This document shows, one piece after another, positions 24,924 through 32,282 of a stretch of 45,454 bases of DNA (positions are counted from its first letter, which is position 1; each line of letters begins with the position of its first letter). A program made the translations under genes and the position numbers. The notes under the pieces are model-generated. The model was not told the DNA's origin. It made no database searches and saw nothing but the letters and a program-made list of their open reading frames with translations. Origin of the DNA: Sphingopyxis sp. (GTDB lineage Bacteria; Pseudomonadota; Alphaproteobacteria; Sphingomonadales; Sphingomonadaceae); contig NZ_JAEMQX010000020.1 of assembly GCF_016463645.1 (NCBI RefSeq), forward strand, positions 1 to 45,454, written 5' to 3'.

Positions 24924-27323
24924 ATGAATCGACTGCGCCAGGCCTTTCCCGCCCCGTTTATCGCGCTGATCGCCGGATCGATCGTCGCGATCATCGCACT
25001 CGTCCTGCTCGTGGGCGGAGTCTGGCTCGCCGCACTTGGCGGGTCGGCTTATTATGCGATCGCCGGTGTCGCCATGCTCGCATCGGGCGTATTGTTGATG
25101 CGCGGGCGAAGGCTCGGCGGCTGGATCTATGCCGCGGTCATCTTCTTCACCCTGATCTGGGCTTTCTGGGAAGTGGGCGGTAATGGCTGGGCGCTGGTCC
25201 CGCGCATCGTTGCGCCAGTGGTACTGCTCATCCTCGTTCTTTTCGCGATGGCTTCGCTGTCGGTCAGGCCGCGCCGCTGGCGAATGGCCCTGGCGAGCAG
25301 CATTGTTGTCGTCGCCCTCTTTGCCGCCGGCGGCGCGATGCTCGGATGGTTGAACAAGGCAGCGCCGGAGCGGCCCCTGCCCGGCCAACGTTGGGCAATG
25401 GCCGATCCGGCGTTGATGCAGGCAGGTGCCGACTGGCCCGCCTATGGCGGCAGCTACAGCGCGCGGCGCTATTCGCCGCTCGCCCAGATCACCCCGGCCA
25501 ATGCCGGCGAGCTGAAGCGTGCGTGGATGATCCACACCGGCGACCTTCCATCGTCGGCAAGGGTGCGCGGCACCTATGGTGCGGAGAACACGCCGCTCAA
25601 GGTCGGCAACAGCCTTTATGTCTGCACGCCGAAGAATATCGTCCTCGCGCTCGATCCGGCTACCGGACGGCAGCGCTGGCGCTTCGACCCCCAGGTTCCC
25701 GACGACGCGATCCCCTACACCGCCGCTTGTCGCGGGGTGAGCTATTATGCTGTGCCCGGGGCCGCGACCGGCCAAGCCTGCGCGCGGCGGATCATCTTCG
25801 GCACGCTCGACGCACGGCTGTTCGCGCTCGACGCCGAAACCGGCCGCCCGTGCCAGGATTTCGGCAGCAATGGTCAGGTCGATACCAAGATCGGCATGGG
25901 CAATACCCCGCCGGGATATGTGTCGATCAACTCGCCGCCGACGATCGTGCGCGGGATCGTCGTCACTGGCCATCAGGTTCTCGACGGGCAGGACCGCTGG
26001 GCTCCGTCGGGCGTGATCCGCGGCTTCGACGCGGTCACCGGCAAGCTTGTATGGGCGTGGGACATGATGAACCCCGACTGGAACGGGTACCCGCCAGCCG
26101 GAAAAATTTGGGCGCGCGGAACGCCGAACATGTGGACGATCGCGTCGGGCGACGAAGCGCTCGGCCTCGTCTATCTGCCGATGGGCAATGCCGCAGCCGA
26201 CTATTATTCGGGCCTGCGCCGCCCGCCCGAGAATGATTATGCGACCTCACTCGTTGCGCTCGACGTCACCACGGGCAAGCCGCGCTGGCGCTTCCAGGCG
26301 GTAAAGAAGGATGTCTGGGACTATGATTTCGGCGCGCAGGCGACGCTGATCGATTATCCGGGACCCAATGGCGCAGTTCCGGCGCTGGTCCTGCCGAGCA
26401 AGCAAGGCGACATCTATATCCTCGACCGCCGTACCGGTACGCCGCTGACCCCGACCGGCACGATCAAGGTGCCCGGCGGCGGCGTCGAACCCGCCGAGCG
26501 TGCGCCGACACAGCTCGTCTCGCTCTGGCACACGCTCCGCGAACCCGACCTGACCGAACGCGACATGTGGGGCATGTCGCCGATCGACCAGATGATCTGC
26601 CGAATCCAGTTCAGGAAGGCGAGCTACAAGGGCTTCTTCACCCCGCCGACGAGCGACCGCCGTTCGATCGAATATCCGGGCTATAATGGCGGGACCGACT
26701 GGGGCGGCGTTGCGGTCGACCCGGTACGCGGCGTGATCGTCGCCAACTATAACGACATGCCCAACTATGTTCGCCTCGTCCCGCGCGCCGAGGCGAACAG
26801 AAGGGGTTGGGCACCGCGCGATCAGGCGCGCGGCAATATCGGCGGAGCCGAAGGCGCGGGCGATCCGCAGGCACATACCCCCTATGCGATCGACGTGAAC
26901 GCGGGGTGGCGCCTGCCCTTCACCGGCATGCTGTGCAAGCAGCCCCCTTACGGCGGTATCCGCGCGATCGACATCGCGACAGGCAAGACGATCTGGGATC
27001 GCCCGTTGGGAACAGCCCGTACGAACGGACCGTTCGGCATCCCGTCGATGCTGCCGATCACGATCGGTACGCCGAACAACGGCGGGTCGGTCGTCACTGC
27101 CGGCGGGCTGATCTTCATCGCCGCCGCGACCGACAATCTGATCCGCGCCATCGACCTCGGGACCGGAAAGACGGTCTGGTCGGATGTCCTCCCCGCGGGC
27201 GGTCAGGCAACGCCGATGACCTATCAGATGAACGGCAAGCAATATGTTGTCATCTACGCCGGCGGCCATCACTTCATGGAGACGCCGATCGGCGACGAGG
27301 TTGTCGCCTATGCCCTGCCCTGA
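24924..27323 (+). CDS. gcd: Membrane-bound PQQ-dependent glucose/quinate-type dehydrogenase
   Basis: 799 aa, the standard length of Gcd. An N-terminal membrane anchor of five helices (residues ~1-140) precedes the eight-bladed PQQ propeller: WPAYGGSYSARRYSPLAQI, TYGAENTPLKVG, WDYDFGAQATL, FGIPSMLPITIGTPNNGG, and the C-terminal AGGHHFMETPIGDEVVAYAL. It oxidises glucose (or a related polyol or quinate) in the periplasm to the lactone and feeds electrons to ubiquinone. ATG 24924 is chosen because AGAAGG lies 8 nt upstream. No pqq synthesis genes are in the window. Glucose versus quinate/shikimate cannot be settled here. Confidence 0.9.
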   Translation: MNRLRQAFPAPFIALIAGSIVAIIALVLLVGGVWLAALGGSAYYAIAGVAMLASGVLLMRGRRLGGWIYAAVIFFTLIWAFWEVGGNGWALVPRIVAPVVLLILVLFAMASLSVRPRRWRMALASSIVVVALFAAGGAMLGWLNKAAPERPLPGQRWAMADPALMQAGADWPAYGGSYSARRYSPLAQITPANAGELKRAWMIHTGDLPSSARVRGTYGAENTPLKVGNSLYVCTPKNIVLALDPATGRQRWRFDPQVPDDAIPYTAACRGVSYYAVPGAATGQACARRIIFGTLDARLFALDAETGRPCQDFGSNGQVDTKIGMGNTPPGYVSINSPPTIVRGIVVTGHQVLDGQDRWAPSGVIRGFDAVTGKLVWAWDMMNPDWNGYPPAGKIWARGTPNMWTIASGDEALGLVYLPMGNAAADYYSGLRRPPENDYATSLVALDVTTGKPRWRFQAVKKDVWDYDFGAQATLIDYPGPNGAVPALVLPSKQGDIYILDRRTGTPLTPTGTIKVPGGGVEPAERAPTQLVSLWHTLREPDLTERDMWGMSPIDQMICRIQFRKASYKGFFTPPTSDRRSIEYPGYNGGTDWGGVAVDPVRGVIVANYNDMPNYVRLVPRAEANRRGWAPRDQARGNIGGAEGAGDPQAHTPYAIDVNAGWRLPFTGMLCKQPPYGGIRAIDIATGKTIWDRPLGTARTNGPFGIPSMLPITIGTPNNGGSVVTAGGLIFIAAATDNLIRAIDLGTGKTVWSDVLPAGGQATPMTYQMNGKQYVVIYAGGHHFMETPIGDEVVAYALP

Positions 27324-27332
27324 CGCCTCGAC

Positions 27333-28292
27333 GTGACGGACGGGAAGCCCTTGGGTCATATCCGGGCGAACATCGTCCTCTATGGTGCGCTGTTCGCGAA
27401 CCTGGGGATCGCGGTCGCCAAATTTGTCGCCGCCGCGATCAGCGGCTCGTCGTCGATGCTGTCCGAGGGCGTTCATTCGCTCGTCGATAGCGGCAATCAG
27501 TTGCTGCTGCTTCATGGGCAGGCGCGCGCCAAGCGTCCGCCCGACAATCGCCATCCGTTCGGCTATGGGCGCGAACTGTATTTCTGGGCCTTCGTCGTCG
27601 CGATCCTGATCTTCGCGGTCGGTGCGGGCATATCGATCTATGAAGGCTGGACGCATATCGCCCAGCCCGAGCCACTCCGCGATCCCACGATAAACTATGT
27701 CGTCCTTGCCATCGCCTTCCTGCTCGAGGGCGCGTCGTGGACAATCGCCGTGCGCAAATTCGATGCCGGCCGAAATGGACAGAGCTGGTGGCACGCGATC
27801 CTGCAATCGAAAGATCCGGCGGGCTTCATCGTGCTGCTCGAAGACAGCGCCGCGCTCGCCGGACTGCTGATCGCGGCGACCGGGATCTGGTTCAGCCATT
27901 GGACGGGCGATGCGCGGATCGACGGGTTGGCATCGATCGCGATCGGCCTGATCCTCACGGCGGTCGCGATGCTGCTGGCGCGCGAGGCGAAGGAACTGCT
28001 GATCGGCGAGGCAGCCGACCTTGCTCTGGTCGCATCGATCTGGCGTATCGTCGAAGCCCACCCGGAAATCAGCGCAGTCAATCACGTCCGCACGATCCAC
28101 ACCGCGCCCGATTCCATCTTCGTCGCGGTGAGCGCCGATTTCGAAGACGAACTCCGGATGGGGCAGGCAGAGGCGCTGATCGAGGCGATCGAGAACGAAC
28201 TGAAGGCAGCCCTTCCCGCGATCAGCTCAATCTATATCCGGCCTGAGAAGCGCGAAGACGCTGTGGTACAGACCCAAGGGATTCCGTTCTAG
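27333..28292 (+). CDS. Cation diffusion facilitator (CDF) family transporter
   Basis: 319 aa with a GTG start 7 nt after the dehydrogenase stop, so very likely the same operon. The CDF core shows SSMLSEGVHSLVDSGNQLLL in helix 2 and LLEDSAALAGLLIA in helix 5, which carry the metal-binding His/Asp and Glu/Asp pairs. A C-terminal cytoplasmic domain follows (VNHVRTIHTAPDSIFVAVSA). These antiporters export Zn2+, Fe2+, Mn2+ or Co2+ in exchange for protons. The HxxxD/ExxD pattern of helices 2 and 5 is not diagnostic to me for one metal. It ends 122 bp before the convergent rtcR. Confidence 0.88.
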   Translation: MTDGKPLGHIRANIVLYGALFANLGIAVAKFVAAAISGSSSMLSEGVHSLVDSGNQLLLLHGQARAKRPPDNRHPFGYGRELYFWAFVVAILIFAVGAGISIYEGWTHIAQPEPLRDPTINYVVLAIAFLLEGASWTIAVRKFDAGRNGQSWWHAILQSKDPAGFIVLLEDSAALAGLLIAATGIWFSHWTGDARIDGLASIAIGLILTAVAMLLAREAKELLIGEAADLALVASIWRIVEAHPEISAVNHVRTIHTAPDSIFVAVSADFEDELRMGQAEALIEAIENELKAALPAISSIYIRPEKREDAVVQTQGIPF

Positions 28293-28414
28293 ATCGGGCG
28301 GACAGCGGAAGTTGCAGGCTGTCGGCTTTGCGGCTGAATATGCAGAAAGGAGCATTCCTCGCTCGCGTCGGGCCGCGGCCCTTCAATCACGGCTTCGCCT
28401 GGCACACCATGGCG

Positions 28415-30007
28415 CTACATCTTGGCTGTCACATCGCTCCAATCGAGCTCGAATCGCGCAAGATATTTGCGCAGCCGGTCCGCGTCGTTCGTAGATTTGC
28501 GCTGTTCCCGCGAGGCTGCGAATAGTTGCCGCCCCGCAGCGGACAAGCTGCTGCAGCCCTGGCAGATCCCGACAACATAAGCGAGTTGGACGCGGTCGAA
28601 GGGATCGATTCGAGAGAGTTGATCCGCCGACAACAGGCCTTCGAGCGCATCGCCCGCATTCTTGTCGCCTGACCAGAGCGAACGCAGCCGCGATGCTTCA
28701 AAAACGACGGTATCGACATCGATGCGCCCTGCGGGACTGAGCGTCGCCATGCGCGTGATGCTGGCGGCGAGATCACGGAAATTACCGCGCCAGCGGGAAG
28801 CGGGATCTTCGGCGAAGCGCAGATAGCGATCGCGCGCTTCCTTGTTGAACGTCACGCGCAGGCCTTCGCGCCCGGCAAACCGCTCAAGCTCGTAATCCAG
28901 ATTGGGGGCGATATCTTCCCGGCGCTCGGCAAGCCCCGGAAGGCTGAATGTCCAGAGGTTAAGACGGGCAAACAGGTCCTCGCGAAACCGCCCCGACGCG
29001 ACTTCGTCCACGAGATCGCGATTGGTGCCCGCGATGAGCTGGAAATCGCTCGCCGTTTCCTTGTCGGCGCCTACCGGCAGGAAGAGTCCGTCTTCGATCG
29101 CCCGCAGGATCATCGCCTGTTCGTCGAGGCCGAGCTCGCCGATCTCGTCAAGGAAGAGGACGCCCTTGTCAGCCGTCTTGAGCAGACCCGGCCGATCCTG
29201 AACCGCGCCGGTAAAAGCTCCTTTGCGGTGCCCGAACAGCGCCGACATCGCGCTGTCACCCTTGAGGGTCGCGCAGTTGACCTCGACGAAGGCGCCGCTG
29301 ATCTGGTGGCGCAGCTTCTTGAGCTCGTAGATCTTGCGAGCAAGCTGGCTCTTCCCCGCGCCGGTGGGGCCCATCAGAAGGATCGGGGCGCGGCTCCGCA
29401 CCGCGACTTGTTCGATCTCGTCGATCATGCGGTTGAAGGCGGCGTTCCGCGTCTCGATGCCATTCTTGAGGAAGCTTGCGCTTTCCGCGCTCGCTTCGGC
29501 GAAGCGCGTCGCGATGCTGTCGTATCGCGACAGGTCGAGATCGATGGCACTCCATGTGCCGACAGGCTGCGGTGTGCCGCGTTGCGGCTGGGTCTGGAGC
29601 AGCTTGCCGGGCAGGTAGCGCGCCTCGGTCAGCAGGAAGAGGCAGATCTGCGCGACGTGCGTGCCGGTCGTGATGTGAATCAGATAATCCTGATTGTCGG
29701 GATCGAACGGGAAGCTTCGCGCGAAGTCGAGCAGCTTTCCATAAACCTCTTCGAAATCCCATGGATCATCGAAGTCGAGGAGATGCGGAACCACTTCGGT
29801 CTCGGGCGACACGTCGCGGATATCATCAGCGACATATTCGGCGAGGCGGCTGTGGTAGGTACCGTGCAGCAGCACGAAGCGATCGACCCGCAGATCTTCC
29901 TGCATGCAGATGCTGACCGTGGGCCGCCACTTGTTCCAGCGGGAAGGTCCGAACTTGGCGGCGTCGAGCGTCGAGCCGAGAAAGCCGATGACGGTGAGCG
30001 GTTTCAT
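28415..30007 (-). CDS. rtcR: Sigma54-dependent activator RtcR of the RNA-repair operon
   Basis: 530 aa. The N-terminal ~180 residues form the RtcR-specific CARF-like domain (VIGFLGSTLDAAKFGPSRWN; YLIHITTGTHVAQICLFLLT), which in E. coli and Salmonella keeps the protein inactive until a damaged-RNA ligand binds. The AAA+ domain has Walker A GPTGAGKS (213-220), the sigma54-contacting loop GAFTGA (263-268) and Walker B GVLFLDEIGE. The C-terminus carries the DNA-binding region. It is divergent from rsr, and the shared 260-bp gap holds a near-perfect -24/-12 promoter. The assignment is firm because architecture and neighbours agree. Confidence 0.95.
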   Translation of the reverse strand: MKPLTVIGFLGSTLDAAKFGPSRWNKWRPTVSICMQEDLRVDRFVLLHGTYHSRLAEYVADDIRDVSPETEVVPHLLDFDDPWDFEEVYGKLLDFARSFPFDPDNQDYLIHITTGTHVAQICLFLLTEARYLPGKLLQTQPQRGTPQPVGTWSAIDLDLSRYDSIATRFAEASAESASFLKNGIETRNAAFNRMIDEIEQVAVRSRAPILLMGPTGAGKSQLARKIYELKKLRHQISGAFVEVNCATLKGDSAMSALFGHRKGAFTGAVQDRPGLLKTADKGVLFLDEIGELGLDEQAMILRAIEDGLFLPVGADKETASDFQLIAGTNRDLVDEVASGRFREDLFARLNLWTFSLPGLAERREDIAPNLDYELERFAGREGLRVTFNKEARDRYLRFAEDPASRWRGNFRDLAASITRMATLSPAGRIDVDTVVFEASRLRSLWSGDKNAGDALEGLLSADQLSRIDPFDRVQLAYVVGICQGCSSLSAAGRQLFAASREQRKSTNDADRLRKYLARFELDWSDVTAKM

Positions 30008-30037
30008 GGAATCGTTTTATACAGAAATATAATCAGC

Positions 30038-30086
30038 GATACCATTATCTCGAACTTCCAACATGCAGCGATAACACGTGCGCTGC
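30038..30086. promoter_or_regulatory. Candidate RtcR upstream activating sites
   Basis: The gap between rtcR and the sigma54 promoter has two related motifs. One is GATA-CCAT-TATC (30038-30049), preceded by AGC. The other is GCAGCG-N10-CGCTGC (30065-30086), a perfect 6-bp inverted repeat. Both contain AGCGATA (30035-30041 and 30067-30073), about three helical turns apart. They lie roughly 65-110 bp upstream of the -24 element, where enhancer-binding proteins usually sit. Assignment to RtcR is inferred from position. Confidence 0.4.
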
Positions 30087-30148
30087 GGAAAAAGTAATTA
30101 TCATCTTATATCAATATGATGATGATCCATCCGATCCGTCACGCCCAT

Positions 30149-30165
30149 TTGGCACGCCTTCTGCA
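30149..30165 (+). promoter_or_regulatory. Sigma54 (-24/-12) promoter of the rsr-yrl-rtcBA operon
   Basis: TTGGCACGCCTTCTGCA matches the RpoN consensus (TTGGCACG-N4-TTGCA) at all but one position. The invariant GG (30151-30152) and GC (30163-30164) have the required 10-nt separation. Transcription should start near 30176, giving a leader of about 92 nt before rsr. Confidence 0.9.
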
Positions 30166-30210
30166 AAGCTATCTGCGTCGGGATCACGTCACCCGGCAGC
30201 GCGGAACAGA

Positions 30211-30238
30211 GGGGCGGCCGGAATGGGCCGGCTGCCCC
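30211..30238 (+). promoter_or_regulatory. Strong hairpin in the rsr leader
   Basis: GGGGCGGCCGG (30211-30221) pairs with CCGGCTGCCCC (30228-30238) over 11 bp with one G-U, around the loop AATGGG. It ends about 18 nt before the GGAG of rsr and has no following T-run, so it looks like a leader or stability element rather than a terminator. Whether it regulates translation is unknown. Confidence 0.5.
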
Positions 30239-30267
30239 AAAGGTTCTGAAGATTTTGGAGTTGGACG

Positions 30268-31815
30268 ATGGCCAACAAGTCGCTTTTCTCAAGCGCCCTC
30301 GCGCGCTTCCTGCCGCAGACCGACACGGTGAACGACGCCGGCGGTGCGGCCTATGCCTATGGCGGCGAAGCGAAGCTCGCGCAGCTTGCCGCAACGGGCA
30401 CGTTGTCGGACGGCTTCTATTCGGGGGCTAGCGCCCAGCTTGCCGACGTTCTGGCGGCCGCACAGGCAGTCTCGCCCGATTTCGTCGCCAAGGCGGCGGT
30501 CCATGCTCGCAAGTCGGGTGCGATGAAGGATATGCCGGCGCTGCTCGCTGCCTATCTGACCGTCGCCGATCCCGATCTGGCGGTGCGTGTCTTCGGCCGC
30601 GTGATCGACAATGGCCGCATGCTGCGCAGCTTCGTGCAGATCATGCGCTCGGGCCAGGTCGGCCGTCGCTCGCTCGGTTCGCGTCCGAAGCGGCTTGTCC
30701 GGGAGTGGCTGGAAAAGGCCTCGATACCGCAGTTGATGGCCGCGGCAACGGGCAACGACCCCAGCCTCGCCGACATCGTCCGCATGGTCCACCCGGCGCC
30801 GGCTTCGGCCGAGCGGCGCGCCTTTTATGGCTGGCTGATCGGCAAGCCCTATGATGTCGCGGCGCTGCCGGCGGAAATCGCGGCGTTCGAAACCTGGAAA
30901 CGCGATCCCAAGGGCGCGCTGCCTCCGGTGTCGTTTGAATGGCTGACCGCTTTTCCGCTGACCGCGGAGCAGTGGGCGGAGCTTTCCGGCCGTATGGGCT
31001 GGCAGGCGCTGCGCATGAACCTCAACACGTTGGCACGCAATGGCGCGTTCGACGTGAAGGGGGTGACCGACAAGGTTGCGGCGCGGCTGGCCGATGCCGA
31101 TACGATCGCCCGGGTCCGCCCGGCACCGTATCAGCTGATGGTCGCGATGGGCCAAGTTGGAGAGGCGGTTCCGCTTCGCGTCCAGGCGGCGCTCGAAGAG
31201 GCGCTGGAGCTGTCGCTCGCGACGGTTCCGGTGCTGGCGGGCAACGTCGTGGTCTGTCCGGACGTCTCGGGCTCAATGAGCTGGGCGGCGACGGGATATC
31301 GCAAGGGCGCGACCTCGACGGTCCGCTGCATCGACATCGCGGCACTCGTCGCGGCGGCGGTGCTGCGCACCAATCGGTCGACGCGGGTGATGCCCTTCGA
31401 TGTCGATGTGGTCGAGATGACGCTCGATCCCAAGGCGCGGGTCGCGGTCAACGCGGCGCGGCTGGCGGCGATCGGCGGCGGCGGCACGAACGTCTCGGCT
31501 CCGCTCGCCCGGCTGAATGCCGAACGGGCAGAGGTCGATACGGTGGTAATCGTGTCCGACAACGAAAGCTGGATCGATCCGACGCGCCACGGCGCCACGG
31601 CGACGATGAACGAGTGGAACAAGCTGAGGGCCCGCAACCCGGGCGCGAAGCTGATCTGCATCGACATCCAGCCCTATGGCTCCACGCAGGCGAAGGACCG
31701 GACGGACATCATGAATGTCGGTGGCTTCACCGACGCGGTCTTCGACGCAATGGCACGTTTCGTCGCCGGCGAAACGCGCGACTGGGTCCAGATCGTCAAC
31801 GAAACGGAGGTATGA
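30268..31815 (+). CDS. rsr: Ro60/TROVE-domain RNA-binding protein Rsr
   Basis: 515 aa. A HEAT-repeat-like TROVE ring (residues ~1-310; FVAKAAVHARKSGAMKDMPA, VIDNGRMLRSFVQI) is followed by a VWA domain with MIDAS motif DVSGS (332-336) in CPDVSGSMSW. Ro proteins bind misfolded RNA ends through the ring and Y RNAs on its outer surface. In Deinococcus, Rsr with Y RNA docks onto PNPase. GGAG precedes the ATG by about 8 nt. The first Y-like RNA begins within 7 nt of the stop, so protein and RNA are made from one transcript. It is the first gene of the sigma54 operon. Confidence 0.95.
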   Translation: MANKSLFSSALARFLPQTDTVNDAGGAAYAYGGEAKLAQLAATGTLSDGFYSGASAQLADVLAAAQAVSPDFVAKAAVHARKSGAMKDMPALLAAYLTVADPDLAVRVFGRVIDNGRMLRSFVQIMRSGQVGRRSLGSRPKRLVREWLEKASIPQLMAAATGNDPSLADIVRMVHPAPASAERRAFYGWLIGKPYDVAALPAEIAAFETWKRDPKGALPPVSFEWLTAFPLTAEQWAELSGRMGWQALRMNLNTLARNGAFDVKGVTDKVAARLADADTIARVRPAPYQLMVAMGQVGEAVPLRVQAALEEALELSLATVPVLAGNVVVCPDVSGSMSWAATGYRKGATSTVRCIDIAALVAAAVLRTNRSTRVMPFDVDVVEMTLDPKARVAVNAARLAAIGGGGTNVSAPLARLNAERAEVDTVVIVSDNESWIDPTRHGATATMNEWNKLRARNPGAKLICIDIQPYGSTQAKDRTDIMNVGGFTDAVFDAMARFVAGETRDWVQIVNETEV

Positions 31816-31821
31816 AAGAAA

Positions 31822-31964
31822 GCGTCACGGCGAATGCCGGAAGGACTACATCGACTGTTAATCGCCAGGTCGCGGGTTCGAATCCCGCCGGGTTCCCCTA
31901 TGGACCCGTAGCTCAGTGGTAGAGCAGGAACGTCTTTCCAACCCCTTGTCGCCGTGACGTTTTT
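31822..31964 (+). ncRNA. Y-like RNA 1 (YrlA type) with circularly permuted tRNA module
   Basis: Ends 31822-31833 and 31949-31960 form a 12-bp stem, extended by A-U pairs into a U-run (31960-31964), so the RNA ends like an intrinsic terminator. The Ro-binding strand contains GGCGAATGCCGG and GGACTACATC (31829-31852), shared with RNAs 2 and 3. The interior is a tRNA in permuted order. The T stem is GCGGG/CCCGC (31872-31876, 31884-31888) with loop TTCGAAT. The 7-bp acceptor stem is CGGGTTC/GGACCCG (31889-31895, 31902-31908), closed by CCCTAT. TA and a D arm GCTC/GAGC with loop AGTGGTA (31911-31925) follow. GACTGTTAATC before the T arm resembles a tRNA-Asn anticodon arm. This matches the known tRNA mimicry of bacterial YrlA. 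Confidence 0.9.
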
Positions 31965-31979
31965 ACAAAATTCGATAAA

Positions 31980-32137
31980 GGATCGCGGCGAATGCCGGCG
32001 GGACTACATCCTCCAACCAAAGAGGCCCGACGAGTAAAGCGCCCCGGCCTGCAAGGGACGGGGAGATGCGGGTTCGAATCCCGTCATAGGAGTGTAGCTT
32101 AAGGGCCGCGTCTCGTCCTTTCTCGTCGCCGCGACCC
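31980..32137 (+). ncRNA. Y-like RNA 2
   Basis: CGCGGCGA (31984-31991) pairs with TCGCCGCG (32126-32133), and the stem extends with flanking pairs. The 24-nt Ro-binding box (31987-32010) is the same as in RNA 1 except at two positions. A T-arm-like hairpin (GCGGG, loop TTCGAAT, CCCGT) is present, but the acceptor-like stem is much shorter and the D arm is only vaguely recognisable (GTAGCTTAAGG). An extra hairpin CCCCG...CGGGG precedes the T arm. No U-run follows, so the 3' end must come from processing or continued transcription into RNA 3 and rtcB. Confidence 0.82.
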
Positions 32138-32150
32138 CGAACGACAACAA

Positions 32151-32252
32151 GCTGGCGAATGCCGGCGGGACTACATCGGTCAGGCCGAAAGGCCCGCGGT
32201 TCGACTCCGCGCCGGAGAAATCCGGAATGTCTCGCCAAAACTCGTCGCCGGC
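32151..32252 (+). ncRNA. Y-like RNA 3, compact form
   Basis: GCTGGCGA (32151-32158) pairs with TCGCCGGC (32245-32252), and the shared Ro-binding box is at 32154-32177. The interior has three neat hairpins: GGCC-GAAA-GGCC (32183-32194), a T arm CGCGG-TTCGACT-CCGCG (32195-32211), and CCGGA-GAAA-TCCGG (32212-32225), which takes the place of the acceptor stem. There is no D arm. The RNA ends about 14 nt before the rtcB ribosome-binding site, so its stem may affect rtcB translation. Confidence 0.82.
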
Positions 32253-32282
32253 ACCATGAAGATATTGAGAAGGAGGTCAGCG

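Noticed and set aside
28415-30007. CRISPR-associated regulator, because of the CARF-like N-terminal domain
   Set aside because: No cas gene or repeat array is present. The GAFTGA AAA+ domain and the rtcBA neighbours identify RtcR.
31861-32225. tRNA genes, suggested by GGTTCGAATCCC and AGCTCAGTGGTAGAGC
   Set aside because: The T arm comes before the D arm and the acceptor stem is closed by a loop, inside a long stem shared by three RNAs between rsr and rtcB. These are Y-like RNA modules, not tRNAs.
32256-32282. ATG at 32256 as the rtcB start
   Set aside because: It lies upstream of the strong GAGAAGGAGG ribosome-binding site and directly abuts Y-like RNA 3; TTG 32283 fits both spacing and family N-terminus.
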